Positions 20,874 to 32,473 of a DNA stretch of 64,000 bases are shown here, piece after piece. Made by a program: the position numbers and the translations under genes. Under the pieces are notes generated by a model. It had not been told where the DNA came from and did no database searches. It saw only the letters and a program-made list of their open reading frames with translations. This DNA is from Xanthostigma xanthostigma (taxonomy: Eukaryota > Arthropoda > Insecta > Raphidioptera > Raphidiidae): NCBI GenBank assembly GCA_963575645.1, contig OY754472.1, positions 1,798,001-1,862,000 of the forward strand, given 5' to 3'. How positions within the stretch are numbered: the first letter of the stretch is position 1; each line of letters begins with the position of its first letter.

Positions 20874-21524
20874 TTTTTGACGTGATAACGTCTTATAAAT
20901 TGATGAATCACCAATCTTATAAATTGATAAAACACCGGCTGCATGCACGAAAAAGTGTAACGTTCGTAACGCGTAACGTTCCGCCTGACCCTGTGCGTGC
21001 TTTTTGCTAATTTCTCGCTCAATTTAAATCAGATCGGTTTGAAACCAGTCTTAAACGAAAGAGGAGAACATTTTACATAGATTTCGTATAACAGAATTTG
21101 CCTAAACAGTTTTTTTATACAAATTTATATAGAAAAATAGCTGTATAAATGCAATGTTGTCTAATCATCTAATGCATGACGCGACGCGGTCGGTCGTCTT
21201 TGTTTGCCGTACATGGAAATTAGAAAATAACGTATGTCTTGTCTTAACATGAAAACAGCTGCATTTCTAATGTTTAATTCAATTTTTTGACATTAGTATT
21301 TTGTGAAATGCAACGCCTTCTAAGTTAAGTATTGTAATAACTAATTATTATTAGAACATAATACTTTGACAGTTGCAAACGTCACTTTTGACATTTCTTA
21401 TCATTCCGACACCAAGGATGAGCGGATTGAAACCAAATTTTGGGAGGTTTAGATTATGTATTACGGAATACGTTATCACGTAAAACTATCGTCCGTAAAC
21501 CGACTTTACAGACAACCAATTTTT
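20874..21524 (-). mobile_element. Family A element, copy 3 (variant interior)
   Basis: The ends are those of family A, but the interior ('ttgaaaccagtcttaaacg', 'tttgacattagtattttgtg') is shared only with the copy at 56497. About 85 bp near 21155-21240 are present here and absent there. The ends look modular while the interior is exchangeable. Confidence 0.85.
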
Positions 21525-22720
21525 AAGTACAACTTCTTGACTTGGGGAGTAAGCCGGTTAAATGCCTGACGAAAGCGTTTACGGAAGTGCATCATCGGAC
21601 GAGGCGAACGGTGCGTGATCGTTCGAGGCGAACGGTAGTTGAGAGGGAGATATAAGCTAGTGAAGATAGTAAGAGAGAGAGTTACTTTTCGTATATTGAA
21701 AGTTGAGAGGGAGACATAAGTTAGTGAGTGCGACAAAGACGGAGCATTAATCGAAATTCTTTTTTTTTTTGGGACAACTATTTGACGTTTAAAATGAAAA
21801 CAATTGTTTTTGTATTAAAAATACATTTCATCGAATTTTGCTGCATTTTGTAACGGGAAATAATGTAGGTTAGTTAATAAATCCTTTTAAATGTATTGTA
21901 AATTATGCTATTAAATATATATAGGTACATATTTTGCCTATTAATTAATCAAAAACTATATTTTAAACATTTCATCTTTGCAGATAATATGTGCTACAGA
22001 GTGAGGTTATATTGTGTCGTTAAATCAGGATGTCTAATCAAAATGTGGTGATAGATTATCGAATATTATTGTATCATTATTATATATGGCGGGAAGAAGT
22101 TTTACTTCAGTCGTGTGGTCTAAAGCACACTCGCTTTTTTTTTAATTGAAACTCGCTGATTCGCGGATGTAAATTGATTGAGATGAAAAACAGTGACACA
22201 AATTAGTGTCGATTAAGTTTTATTATTTTTTGTGAAAAATAAATTTTCAAATACAGTTTTTTACTTAAGCCACTTTGATTCACGACTTCTCCACTAGCCA
22301 TACGTCTGTCTGAGCAAACTGTCCTGCGTTTTGCACTGAGCTAAACGAGAATTGTATATACGGAAAAAGTCCTTCATGTTTTGCGATTGAATCAAATTAA
22401 GTGCTCACACGAAATTAAGAAACAATTTGCAGAAAAGCCTGCATTTCAAAATGCAATAATGCTGACAGGTAAATTTGAACACAGATGGGTCGAGAGGTGT
22501 CCTCCCTAAAATTTTATTGCACGCTCCCTATCTTTACTTTGAACCGAGAATGAAGTGTTTACCTCAAATTATTGAGGTTAATTATTCCAATTTAGGGCCC
22601 ACAAGCCCTATATTAAAACTATTCAGGTGCGGTACAATGCCTTTCCACTATCGCGGCGGAAGACTTAATAATTAACGCCCATATTCATCGAACAATATTA
22701 AAGATTGAAGTTATTAGAAT
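21525..22720. other. 1.2 kb without recognised gene
   Basis: A purine-rich part near 21600-21740 has a repeated phrase ('gaggcgaacggt' twice, 'gagagggagayataag' twice). Near 22240-22480 and 22490-22680 there are short ORFs without domains. No gene or dispersed repeat was recognised. Confidence 0.4.
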
Positions 22721-22830
22721 AGAATAGAATAGAATAGAATAATAATTTATTGCTAAGGCAATCAGATCAGATTCAATCCATACGGATTGGTCTTCTATCT
22801 GTCCTTATAATTACTAGCCTTGGAACAAAT
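22721..22830 (-). mobile_element. Non-LTR retrotransposon 3' end with (TATTC)n tail
   Basis: The plus strand shows GAATA repeated four times (22721-22740) followed by 'ataatttattgctaaggcaa'. In reverse this is an AATAAATTATT-type end with a (TATTC)n tail, the layout seen at 6600-6640. Only the untranslated 3' end is left. Confidence 0.6.
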
Positions 22831-22839
22831 TTATTCCTT

Positions 22840-23370
22840 CGAATAGAATTTACTTTCAATTCACCAAACAATATATCTGTTAGAATAGTTACTTGTAGAA
22901 TAAAAAGATACTGCACTATACTCCTTGCTCTTTTTGTTGAATAATTTGACGTTCACCCAAAAATCTGACCGATGACGTTAGTTTAAACGTAAAAAAAACA
23001 TTCTCAAAATAGTAATGTTTTATCCTAACCCAATTGCACATAAAACTTCCACTAACTTTAATGTTTCACAACTATACGCTTCACAAAAGATTAATAAACA
23101 ACACATAAATCAATTCACAAGAGCAAAGTGTAGATATAATACTTCACGTTTATATAGGTTAGATATTATGATCTATGTGTCGGCAATTATTATTTTATCA
23201 GGCGAATAAATACTTATACACTGGCTAAAGGACAGAATAGATTTATACCTGCAGTAAACATAATTATATGCTTGGTGAATTGAAATATCGCTATTTATTC
23301 GGACGAATAGCTACCTGACGAACAAATGAACCGAATAAATATATGTTCGGTGAATATGGAAGTTTTGAGA
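22840..23370 (-). repeat. Dispersed repeat Q, copy 1
   Basis: It corresponds in reverse to 37050-37640, sharing 'ttatcctaacccaattgcac', 'tttatcaggcgaataaata', 'gcttggtgaattgaaat' and 'gttcacccaaaaa'. The copies differ by many substitutions, so they are old. Confidence 0.65.
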
Positions 23371-23644
23371 TTAACTCCCGACAAAGACTGTTTAAAATAT
23401 TTTTTTCTTAGATTGCATTGTAACAATGCGTTTTTTATACATAACAATTGCAAACTGTGTCTATAAATTTGTATATTATGACCTCGCCATTCTGTTTTCC
23501 TTAATTAGAAAAAATAAAATTGATATTTGTAAAATTTTTTTTTTAATTTTTAATATCACTGGTTCAGCTATTCACAGTGTATAGATTATAATAGAAATCA
23601 GTATCTAGAAATATTTGTAAATAAGAAGTATTGTTTATACTTAC

Positions 23645-23765
23645 AGGGATGAGTCGGTGTGAAGGGATAGTCGAGCTGGGGCAACCGGGGTTGATGAGCA
23701 GCACCCGCATGTAGAGTGGGCGGGCAATGATAGCAGAACATGCCGCGGCTGTGCCCCCCGCCAAT
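23645..23765 (-). CDS. Candidate internal exon of a host gene
   Basis: This 121-base island is strikingly GC-rich against its surroundings. On the minus strand it is preceded by 'acttacaatttcag' (acceptor) and followed by 'gtaagtataaac' (strong donor). All three minus frames are open. The most protein-like, in phase with the first base, contains GMFCYHCPPTLHAGAAHQP and then prolines and aromatic residues. The family is not recognised. The exon length is not a multiple of three, so it would change phase. Counter-arguments: a short island can be GC-rich by chance, and no partner exon was found. Confidence 0.42.
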
Positions 23766-23785
23766 CTGAAATTGTAAGTTTGCAA

Positions 23786-24386
23786 AACATTATTATAAAT
23801 TTGTACTATAGTCCTTTATTCTGAAATGACAAAAAATTTGCGATTCTGATGCTGGGTTACAGAAAGGATTGTTAAAATATCGATCCTGCTCGAAAAATAA
23901 TCGATATTTTTCTTAAACTATTTAGCATCGTTTTTTTGTATAGTTCCCACTTTGGAAGAACATTTTGATAAAAAATTAGCTTTAAACGCAATCGATTTCT
24001 ATATAGAACAATTATTTGTTTTGGTTTGAGTACAATCTAATGTTCTAGATGACAAGGATTTTGAATCATAGAGATATCAGACTAGAGTACGCGAATGAGC
24101 CGTGAAATTCAGACATAGAACAGTTCCTTATCTCTATGGTAATTAATGCAGATTTGAGTAAACAAATATCTGATTTTCTGGGCTTCTACAGCGTTCTCTT
24201 TCTCAACTGAGGACACTTTCACTTATGGCAAGCATACGAACTAGCGAACTTCAATATCTTATATCTCTATGGTTTGAATACGACATTAGACTGCTGCTGA
24301 TGTATAGAAACTGCAATTATATGACCACAGTCTAAGGTCATTGTCAAATTAATTTTTCTTTGCAACCCAACATGATATCACATAAT
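23786..24386. other. Stretch without recognised gene
   Basis: If the exon at 23645 is real, this is intron. A short inverted phrase 'aaatatcgatcc' / 'ggat...cgatattt' near 23875-23915 and 'tatctctatgg' at 24130 and 24265 are the only patterns noticed. Confidence 0.4.
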
Positions 24387-24867
24387 TTATTTTATTCAAC
24401 TCATGCGCGTTATTCATGTTTTATCATGCCTAAAAACCGAACCCTAAATAGCCATTTACCGACTGGTGACAATTACTTGTCATAACTCAATGAAGATTCC
24501 TACTAGCTCGGCCATTGTGGAGTAATGAAAATAAACGTAACTATTTTCTGAGTCGTAACGAAATAGTAGGTGACAACAACTCCGTTGTTACCCATTGAGA
24601 CTGAAATTGAGAGGCCGAAGGTTTTCGACATGGAGTTTATTCATAACCGGCTAAACTCAAACCAAAACATTGAATCGTGCTGTTTGGTGGTGTTAGTATT
24701 GACAGTTTTTTTTATAAAGAAATAAATAGATATTTACAACATCTCATTATAATTAAAACATGAATAACGCACAATTGTTGAATAAAATTATGGGCGTAAC
24801 TTGTAGGCTAAGTCATGTCCTGTCAGCGCGATGAATGACTTAGACTACTAGTTACGCCAATAACTAT
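24387..24867. repeat. Dispersed repeat J, copy 2
   Basis: It is nearly identical to 1137-1618 and in the same orientation. Differences are few (for example 'gtggagtaatg' for 'gcggagtaatg'). The boundaries agree at both sides, so the 480-bp unit moves as a whole. Confidence 0.75.
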
Positions 24868-26217
24868 TATCTTTGGTGGTATTGCTTTCAAAACAATCTA
24901 AAAATATAACAGAAAGAGTGAATTTTCAAATACAATGAATATAATAAAATAAATATTTCTTAGAATCAAAATTATCGGAGTCAACATCGAGAAGCAACCT
25001 TCAATAATCAATTAATATCAATATCTTCAGCATGACTATAATAAACCATAAGCTAATAACAGATGTCTTTTTAACAAGACAACTTATTCGTCGTAACTCA
25101 ATCATAGTTGATATATATTACAATAGTGGTCCAGATATATCAATATAAAAGGGTTAACTTATCATCAATTAAATACATATCAATTTAAAACGCATTCAAT
25201 AATAGATGCATAAAAAACTAAGTTCCCTTCCAATAGTCATCATGGTCAAAAAAAAGAGGATTGGCTTATCTCAAAAAACGGCTTTTTAATCTGTAAGCCA
25301 GTGGCAAAAAGATGAACCTGATTATTCGAAAATATTGAAAATTGAATAATTGACAGACTTTTGAAAGTTAATTAGTAAATTTCATAATTTTGCGTCGAAT
25401 AAAATATAGAAACACTCGGAATTTCCAAAAGATCCCATGACTGTACATGACGTGTCGAATCGGCCATTAAAATTTCAAAGGACTCGGTAAAACCGTTTTT
25501 TTAAGATATCGTGGAGACAAATCAGAAAAACGCCTTTAAAGGATTTAAGTTTCAACTATGAAATCTTAACTCACCATTAATATGTAAAAAGCCCACCAAA
25601 ATTAACTAAAAGTGATACATAACTCAAAAACGGATGCATGTTTATTCCTCATTTGTTTTAGAAGGTGACAAAAGACTCGGTGCCCAACTGCTCAACTGAG
25701 CACTCCGAACACTTCATCTTCTAACAGCTGTATCTTTCCAATAACTCCGAATATTCTAAAATCACTTTACCAACATATTCTAAACATGGTTAGGAATCAA
25801 TTAATGCAAAAAAATAATTCGATTTTCTCAACGTATCACACGCGGTGACTCTCTTAAAGCAGTAAAGTCGATACGCAACGCAACGCGCAGTTTAATAGTG
25901 TCTTATTTTTTCAAAACACATTGTATATACAAGTGAATCAGCTCTATCTGATCAATTACCTTCATTCAATTAAGTGATTGATAAAAACAACAGTTTAATT
26001 GGTGTAATTGAACATTCCTCCCTGCACACACAACGATCTATAAAGACATTTTTTCAATATTATTTAGATTCAATTGAATCTAGAGACCAAACTGTAATTA
26101 TAATATAATTGATCAGTAAAGGGTTAATCAGAAGTCAATTATGCTATTTAATGCAAAATAATTAGAGCGTATAGACAATACAGATTCTCCACAAATTTAA
26201 CATTGGTGACACTCTTA
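24868..26217. other. 1.35 kb, single-copy in this window
   Basis: This is the longest stretch with no repeat partner in the window. It is AT-rich and has no open frame above background. It could be host intron or intergenic DNA, or an element with only one copy here. Confidence 0.4.
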
Positions 26218-26575
26218 TTAAACTTAAACACTACTAGTTTTCTTGCGCTGGTTTTCTTAATTGCTATTATGTGCTCGCTTCACACGAGGCGTCTTTACAA
26301 GCTTGCTCTGCAGGTAGATTCGGTGGTGGTAGATAACAAAAGTGCATGTTTATTGTCTCTGACCAGAACACACACTACGGTATAGTGTTTGTGGGCGTTT
26401 GTTCAAGTCGTCCCCAAGATTGGTTCTTGCTCATACCTAGGAGCGGATCTAGCAAGAAAAATAGCCTCTGTTCTATCTTATGAGCTAGCAGGCGAGCCCG
26501 CAATGACGTCATTGCCAGCCGACCAGCAAAAGTCCAAGCAGTGTTTCCAGCCTCGTGTGCAACTGAAAGTTTTTG
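26218..26575 (-). repeat. Dispersed repeat K, reverse copy
   Basis: It is the reverse of 58100-58440, sharing 'gtgctcgcttcacacgaggc', 'tttgtgggcgtttg', 'aagcttg' and 'gcgagcccgcaatgacgtca'. Two overlapping ORFs (26375-26587, 26389-26610) are antisense shadows of this GC-richer repeat. Confidence 0.7.
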
Positions 26576-26736
26576 TTCGTAAGGCAAATCAAATGCAAAT
26601 CTTTGATTAACGTCTGAATAGAACTCTTCAAATAATCGATGTCTTCAGTTAAAGTGGTGTTGATCCAATAGAATATTAAGATGAAGGAAGGTTTGGTTTA
26701 GGATCATAAAATAAGCTTTACCAGTGTTTCGCTAGT

Positions 26737-26775
26737 GGCCAACGTTTCGAAAAATTTATTTTCATCTTCAGGGCC
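26737..26775 (-). ncRNA. Hammerhead-ribozyme-like motif in left arm
   Basis: On the minus strand the order is GGCC, CTGAAGA, a stem with AAAA and TTTT arms, GAAA, ACGT sharing its first A with that GAAA, T, GGCC. Core positions fit CUGANGA and GAAA, helix I is GGCC/GGCC, and helix III is the self-complementary ACGT. It mirrors the motif at 26958-26996. Confidence 0.65.
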
Positions 26776-26957
26776 TATGAACATGCATAAATGTATATAA
26801 TTTAGAACATATTGAATCACAATTTTAATGTAAAAAAGAAAACCATGCTCAAAATATAAGTTTTTGAAAAGGTACTACATAATATTAAAAATATTCTTTT
26901 TACATTAAAATTGTGATTCAATATGTTCTAAATTATATACATTTATGCATGTTCATA

Positions 26958-26996
26958 GGCCCTGAAGATGAAAATAAATTTTTCGAAACGTTGGCC
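26958..26996 (+). ncRNA. Hammerhead-ribozyme-like motif in right arm
   Basis: It has the same layout as the left-arm copy, on the plus strand. The expected cleavage would be after T26992, between helix III and helix I. Transcripts from either strand of the element would carry one sense motif and one antisense copy able to mask it. Confidence 0.65.
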
Positions 26997-27458
26997 ACTA
27001 GCGAAACACTGGTAAAGCTTATTTTATGATCCTCAACCAAACCTTCCTTCATCTTCAAATAATAAAATTGGTCGACAATTTTATTATTTGCAAATTAAAT
27101 GCCATTCTCTCGAAGTTTTAATTCCGTCAGAGCGACAACTAAAATTAAAGACCCATTTTCGGTTTGTCGGCAAAACGGCAGGATAAACGAGGAGATAGCG
27201 ACGTGGCAATAACAGAGGAATTGATATCTATATACTGTTTGCATGTAAACCGAGACCCCACGCCCGACGGTCTCATCGGCTCAATTAACAGCGAGTTAAT
27301 TCTGATTAAACTAACTTAACTAAACTATGTTAACTAAGTAAAGTGACATCACAGTACGTCACTTGCCGGCCAGACATCCATCCATCCATCCATACTCTGT
27401 GTTATTACGTTATGTGGATAGAAATTACTGTATACCGACTGTTTCGAGCGGCAAGTAG

Positions 27459-27940
27459 TGATGTGCCGGATCGTTAAAAATGTATATCCGCGGATACGGA
27501 TCTGAATACGGATATTTGGTTTCAAGTTCCGCGGATACGGATCTTAACTTTCTTAGAGTACGCGGCGGTAAATATTGCACATCGACCTTTGGAAAGAGAC
27601 TATCTGTTATGGGAAAAAGTTATTGACCTCTTTAAGAGTTAACTCTCATAACAGATTGTCTCTTTCCAAAGATCGATGTGAAATATTTCATTATAAAGAT
27701 AGTTTTTTAGTACCTTTGAGTTATGTACTATTGGTATGGTACTCACTACGATAAATGTTTGCAATATAAAGGTGCTCGTATATTAAATAAAAAGAGGTAA
27801 AAAAACTTTGAAGTTAAACGTTTTTATTGTATAATCGATAATATACTAAAAACCAGAAAATAGTTTTTAGTATATTATCGATTATACAATAAAAGCGTTT
27901 AACTTAAAAGTTTTTTTACCTATTTTAACTTACTGGCGAC
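27459..27940. repeat. Inverted-repeat region (three small palindromes)
   Basis: 'tagtgatgtgccggatcg' at 27457 resembles a hAT-type end and is followed by repeated CCGCGGATACGGATC. Next comes an inverted pair ('ctttggaaagagac' 27590 and 'gtctctttccaaag' 27657). A third palindrome at 27800-27925 has arms of about 55 bp ('gtataatcgataatatacta'). The boundaries of individual elements were not resolved. Confidence 0.6.
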
Positions 27941-28214
27941 GAATGCAATATATTTCTGGTAAGGCACCGTTTTTAAAATAAGTCTGTATATTTAGTCCTG
28001 TACAAATATAATATTATACATACACACTCCTAATGATATTATTTACTTTATTTTATGCTCTCGTCTCCTAATTCGATACGCTAATAATGTCATGCATGGG
28101 CATTTTTAACGTTGGAAGACGCCAAGGCGTGGTTTGGTCTTGGAAGAAGAAAACGGTTGCAAACTTCGGACATTATGAAAACGTGAAAAAATCAGATATG
28201 GTTATACTTAGTGA

Positions 28215-28480
28215 AGGGTGAATTTAATTTGGTAAATTGATATTAATATTGAAAAAAAAAATATTATTTCAAGGGATGTATTAAGGGGTTAAATTTTTAT
28301 TTTGTCCAAAAAAAACGTTCACTAAATAAAGCCACACTACTTTTGTTAAATACATTATATTGTCGGCAGGGTTTCGCACTGCGACCCGAGTTTTTGTATT
28401 TTTAGATGTTTGGATGAAGAGCTTCATCGTAGCATAGGATCAAAAACAAAAGTGCATCAACATAATCAATCAAGGAGCAC
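28215..28480 (+). repeat. Dispersed repeat R, copy 1
   Basis: It matches 46750-46965: 'gggatgtattaaggggttaa', 'ataaagccacact' and 'ttcgcactgcgacccgag'. Its end 'cactgcgacc' recurs at 36965 and, in reverse, near 7795. It seems to be the 5' side of the tRNA-headed composite that follows. Confidence 0.65.
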
Positions 28481-28482
28481 AG

Positions 28483-28698
28483 TCATCTCATTACACGCTT
28501 TATATTAACTTCACTTGTAAGTTTGTATGTATGTTTGTTTGTAACCTTCCTTTGGACTACAGCAAGTGGTTTATTACTGTAGTATAATAATATGCTAGCA
28601 CTGTAACTACAGTGGTAGCCGAGCGGTCTAAGGCACGGGTCTTCGCTGACGTCAACTCTCGGAATCACGGGTTGTGGGTTCTAATCCCGTCCACGCCG
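28483..28698 (+). mobile_element. tRNA-headed repeat, copy 2
   Basis: The tRNA-like part (28609-28698) reads GGTAGCCGAGCGGTCTAAGG (A-box side) and GGTTCTAATCCC (B box), close to class II Leu/Ser tRNAs, but the acceptor arms do not pair well. The preceding 120 bp match 7670-7800 in reverse. It is followed after an A/T run by the long palindrome. Confidence 0.72.
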
Positions 28699-28754
28699 AA
28701 AAAAAAATTGTTTTTTTTTCGGCAAATTTTTGACAATAAATCGAACTAAAAAGT

Positions 28755-29052
28755 GGAAAATAAATATAGTTTAAAAAAAAACTAAAAAACACGCTTTATA
28801 TCGAACTAAAAAGTAAAAAATATTTTTTTTAAATAAGCTTAAAACAATAATGAATAAAAAATACAAGTATTATTGTGAAAAAAGCGTGGGGCGCTCGATG
28901 TACGAAAATGTGGAACAAAGCGCCCCACGCTTTTTTTCACAATAATACTTGTATTTTTTATTCATTATTGTTTTAACCTTATTTAAAAAAAAATATTTTT
29001 TAGTTTTTAGTTCGATATAAAGCGTGTTTTTTAGTTTTTTTTAAACTATATT
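28755..29052. repeat. Long palindrome of composite SINE element, copy 2
   Basis: The arms are joined by a short loop near 28895-28910. The inner arm is GCGTGGGGCGC and its inverse. It is nearly the same sequence as 7209-7522, placed in the same position relative to the tRNA-like head, so head and palindrome form one mobile unit. Confidence 0.85.
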
Positions 29053-30292
29053 TGAGATGAAGTCTTCTTCATTGTTATTTTACGGCACGCAAGCTCGAAA
29101 AGGTTCGTCGTCTCTACTCTAGTGGAACATTAGTCTCACAACAATTCATTAAACATTAGTGTGTTGTGATCACTAATCACATTTTCCAGCCAGACAGATC
29201 TCTATGGGTAGGTAAATAAACATTCGAATCGCACTTATTTTACGCATGACTTGGCGAGTCCACAGGGGAAGGGTGATGCCACTGCGATTTGGTTTAAACT
29301 AGCTGCGGTATGCCCAACATACAGGCTAGGGATGTCTCTTCCAAGTGGTTTCAAGCATTGTACCAGAGTCGATGCCTTTTTATACTGTATTAATTAAACA
29401 GGACATTTTTGCTTCGGCTATAAATATGTGTTTTATTTGTTCGGCTACTATCGGCCCGGTCCGGCTTCGCCCGAATTTGTACCGTGTTTTCGTCCACTTA
29501 CGTTGCAAAATTGGTTTCGACGAAAAGCGCTTTTATTTTAAGAGAGGGGGGAATAGGGTTCGATTTTTTCTTGCATTTTCTTATGGTAAAACGTTTAAAG
29601 AATGTTGTGTCAAAATTTCCCTCGATTTCTCCGGATTCCACCATCAGTTCCGATGGGACCACCTTGGAAGTGCATTTTTCAAAAAAAAATTTTTTTTGAA
29701 AATCGGTCCATAATTGACGGAGAAATCGGTTGAACATTACATAAAAAAAAGAAAGAAATATATACAGTCGAACATAGAACCTTCTCCTTTTTTGAAGTCG
29801 GTTAAAAATAGTAATAAAATGAGGCTCTAATGAAAGGTTATAAACAAGCATTTAATAACGAGCCTGTGATCAATTAATACAGGTCTTCCTTAAGTGAATA
29901 TTCAAACACAATAGGTGGTATATACCCTTCGAGTTTTCCTGTATGTGATTGAGTGCAATTGTTGACACTTCTATGCTCCCGCTTATATTATCGCATAATA
30001 CATTACAAATCTGTAACCACAAGAAAAAATTACTTATGTACAATTTAGTAAAATACGTTTAATAACGTCCAATTCATCAAATTGTCTTTTTTTTTGCTGC
30101 AAAAAGAACATACAGTATTGCATGTATGTATTAAAAATATATTTTGAATGTTATTATTTCAACAATGAGACTGTCCATAATGTTGAAAATTTGAGAAGAC
30201 CATCTCTTCGAAATTTTAACAAGTTTTAATCATTTTGAATTTTTGACCCAACCTTCTTAAGCGGCACCAACTTGAAATGCATTTCAAATCTT
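29053..30292. other. 1.2 kb, degraded repeat, no gene
   Basis: The part 29455-29810 has features of a common insect repeat: a GC-rich phrase 'cccggtccggcttcgcccg', a central run of lysine-like AAA, and an end 'ttctcctttttt' plus 'gaagtcggttaaaa'. ORFs on both strands (29345-29851) overlap it and have no domains. The rest is AT-rich and featureless. Confidence 0.5.
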
Positions 30293-30531
30293 AGTACAAG
30301 ATCCCGATTTGACTCGATATTCAGCCATCGAGTTTTCTAATGAAATTTGAATTTTGATAATATATAATGTATTAATAAAGAAAAATTGATTTGATTGACA
30401 TTTAAATTCTTGGCACACAGCTATTTCTATTAAAAAATTAAAGTTGCTAATTTTAGATCTGAAATGTAGTTATCGAGTTTTCAGATAAAATTACCAATCG
30501 AAAGTAAAATATGTAAGTATATAAAATGCCA

Positions 30532-31778
30532 AAATCTGAAATAAGGTTTTTTTTTAATAGATTTATTTATGACAAAATTTTCTGTAAAAAATCGAAAATC
30601 ATTAGGAGATTTATAAAGTTAAAAATACATGTAGTCTTATGTAAAATATGTATGTCAACCTAGCATGCAAAAAAAAATTAGTTGTCTGTAAAGTCGGTTT
30701 ACGGACGATAGTTTTACGTGATAACGTATTCCGTAATACATAACCTAAATTCTACATATAATACTTATAATAATTCGAATCTATGATATTGCATCTTTCG
30801 CTTCAAATTTAGGTTAATTTTATGTATTAAAATACTCACCACCTATAATAATAATTGTTTTTTTTTAACTTTCTTTCTTTCGTATTTATTTTAAGTCTCA
30901 AAGATTAATTGTCATAATATTTTGAAAACAATTGTTTCACTGTTTATATAAAATTCCAAAACCTACTTACAATATTTAAGTATTTTCATACGTCAAAAAA
31001 TTGATTTTTATAATGATAAAATTTGTATGAAAACGATTTTTTCGAGAGATGAGACCTAGCTAAAACGATTTTTTGCCCCCCAAAATCCCTTTTCAGTAAA
31101 TTTCATCCAAATCGTTAGGGTCGTTTTCGAGAAAAGCACGCACAGGGTCAGGCGGAACGTTAGGAACGTTACACTTTTTCGTGCATGCAGCCGGTGTTTC
31201 ATCAATTTATAAGATTGGTGATTCATCAATTTATAAGACGTTATCACGTCAAAACGGTACATTTTTATTTTTTCCAAATAACCAAATAATGTCAGCAGTT
31301 CCAAAAACTAACTATGTAAAGCATCGATGTCTTACGCATATTTTAATATTTTTTCCAATTTAATTAGGAGACTTTTAATCAATAAAAAAAATTATTAAAC
31401 CTTAGCACTTTTCGATTATGGACTTTTATTCTTGACAATTTTAACTGAATTTTCAACTTTTTAATGATTTAATTTTAATTTATATTACTTCTAATTTCTT
31501 TTTTTAATTATTTACTGCAAAAAATATGTAAAATACAGATATCTACATAAATTTATTTTTTCTAACCTAACTTTGTACAACAAATTCAAAAGTTAGTCCA
31601 TTAAGTAAAATACTAAAATAATTAATTAATATTAAAAAAATTATTTATTTATGCCTTTATGACAATAATTTATTGATATCATCGACTTATAACCTTTTGT
31701 AAAAATTTATTATGGAAAAGTTCTCATTTAGAATTCGACTTACTTTTGGTTGGGACTGTAACGCATCAACCTCCTTAA
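30532..31778 (-). mobile_element. TTAA MITE (family B), copy 2, left end missing
   Basis: It begins inside the element ('aaaatctgaaataagg'), about 45 bp short of the usual terminus, and ends with CCTCCTTAA at 31778. It is interrupted between 'gcatgcaaa' and 'cggtac' by a family A element (30671-31254). At 4685-4700 the same sequence is uninterrupted. The retroelement of copy 1 is absent here. Confidence 0.85.
30671..31254 (+). mobile_element. Family A element, copy 4, with known empty site
   Basis: It is a full-length plus-strand copy. Comparison with 4685-4700 shows that only A residues could be duplicated at the site, so ends within the A-run are ambiguous and no longer duplication exists. 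The ORF at 31056-31304 is the family shadow. Confidence 0.88.
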
Positions 31779-31955
31779 TACTAAATAAATACAATAAAAT
31801 TAACAACTTTAATTTTTTATTATAAATAGCTATGCCAAGAAATTGAATGGCAACCAAATCAATTTTTCTTTATCAATACATTATATTATCAAAATTCAAA
31901 TTTCATTAAAAAACTCGATGGATGAAGATCGAACCAAATCGGGATCTTAGACTAT

Positions 31956-32470
31956 CTAGAATTTAAGTATAAATGGAACCTTTGATAAAAGAGAGTTAAA
32001 AATCACAAAAACATTACATAAGCGATTTTGCTGACGGGTACAGGAACAATCTCACCATCCAGTCCTTTGAAAAGACTCTTCCGTTTTATAAGTGCCTGCC
32101 GGTTAGTTGTTCTGTGGCCTCTTATTTTACGTATACATAATGTTATCATTGCATAATATCATTAGAATCGTTAATGAGATAATATTATAGACTCAATGCA
32201 ATCACATCGGATATACGGGAATATGAGATATTGTTCTTTTAACCAGCTTAACAGTACCACTTCTTATGCTAAGATTGTCATCACAGATCACAGCTTAATC
32301 GTGAAGTGCCATATTTTCATTGTACTTCATTACCCACTGCGGAACGAAGAAGGTATATGCGTTTCGGGTGAGAGATTGTTTTTGGTTGTGTGTGCACTCG
32401 AATGTTGCCAATTATCTCGAAAACTGTTCAATCGATGCAGATGCGGTTTTCTGTAAAGGGTTTCTGATCT
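31956..32470. other. Stretch without recognised gene
   Basis: Three overlapping small ORFs (32196-32538) on both strands have no recognisable domains and no splice borders. Nothing else was found. Confidence 0.4.
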
Positions 32471-32473
32471 GTA

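Larger units (their letters stand above)
26596..27090 (-). mobile_element. Fold-back retroelement family D with two hammerhead-like motifs
   Basis: It is bounded by an 11-bp direct repeat with one mismatch (26585-26595 CAAATCAAATG, 27091-27101 CAAATTAAATG). The left end, CAAATCTTTGATTAACGTC, is the inverse of the 3' end of the elements at 54870 and 60369. Inside, an inverted repeat of about 156 bp per arm (26681-26836, 26897-27053) is almost perfect. Each arm holds one ribozyme-like motif, on opposite strands. There is no protein gene, so it must be moved by an enzyme supplied elsewhere, plausibly Penelope-like. Confidence 0.75.
30293..31955. mobile_element. Long-inverted-repeat element C, copy 1, containing two nested elements
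   Basis: The left arm (30293-30460) and right arm (31800-31955) are inverse, with landmarks 'caagatcccgatttg', 'tcgagttttctaatgaaatt' and 'cttggcac...agctat'. The TTAA MITE at 30532 sits inside and itself holds a family A element. A second copy without these insertions is at 41697-42303. Confidence 0.8.

Noticed and set aside
26375..26610. Two antisense ORFs of about 70 codons
   Set aside because: They cover repeat K, which also occurs at 57145 and 58086 where the frames are not kept.
29345..29851. Overlapping ORFs of 71-122 codons on both strands
   Set aside because: They lie on a degraded interspersed repeat with poly-A/poly-T runs. The opposite-strand frames are equally long, and no domain is visible.
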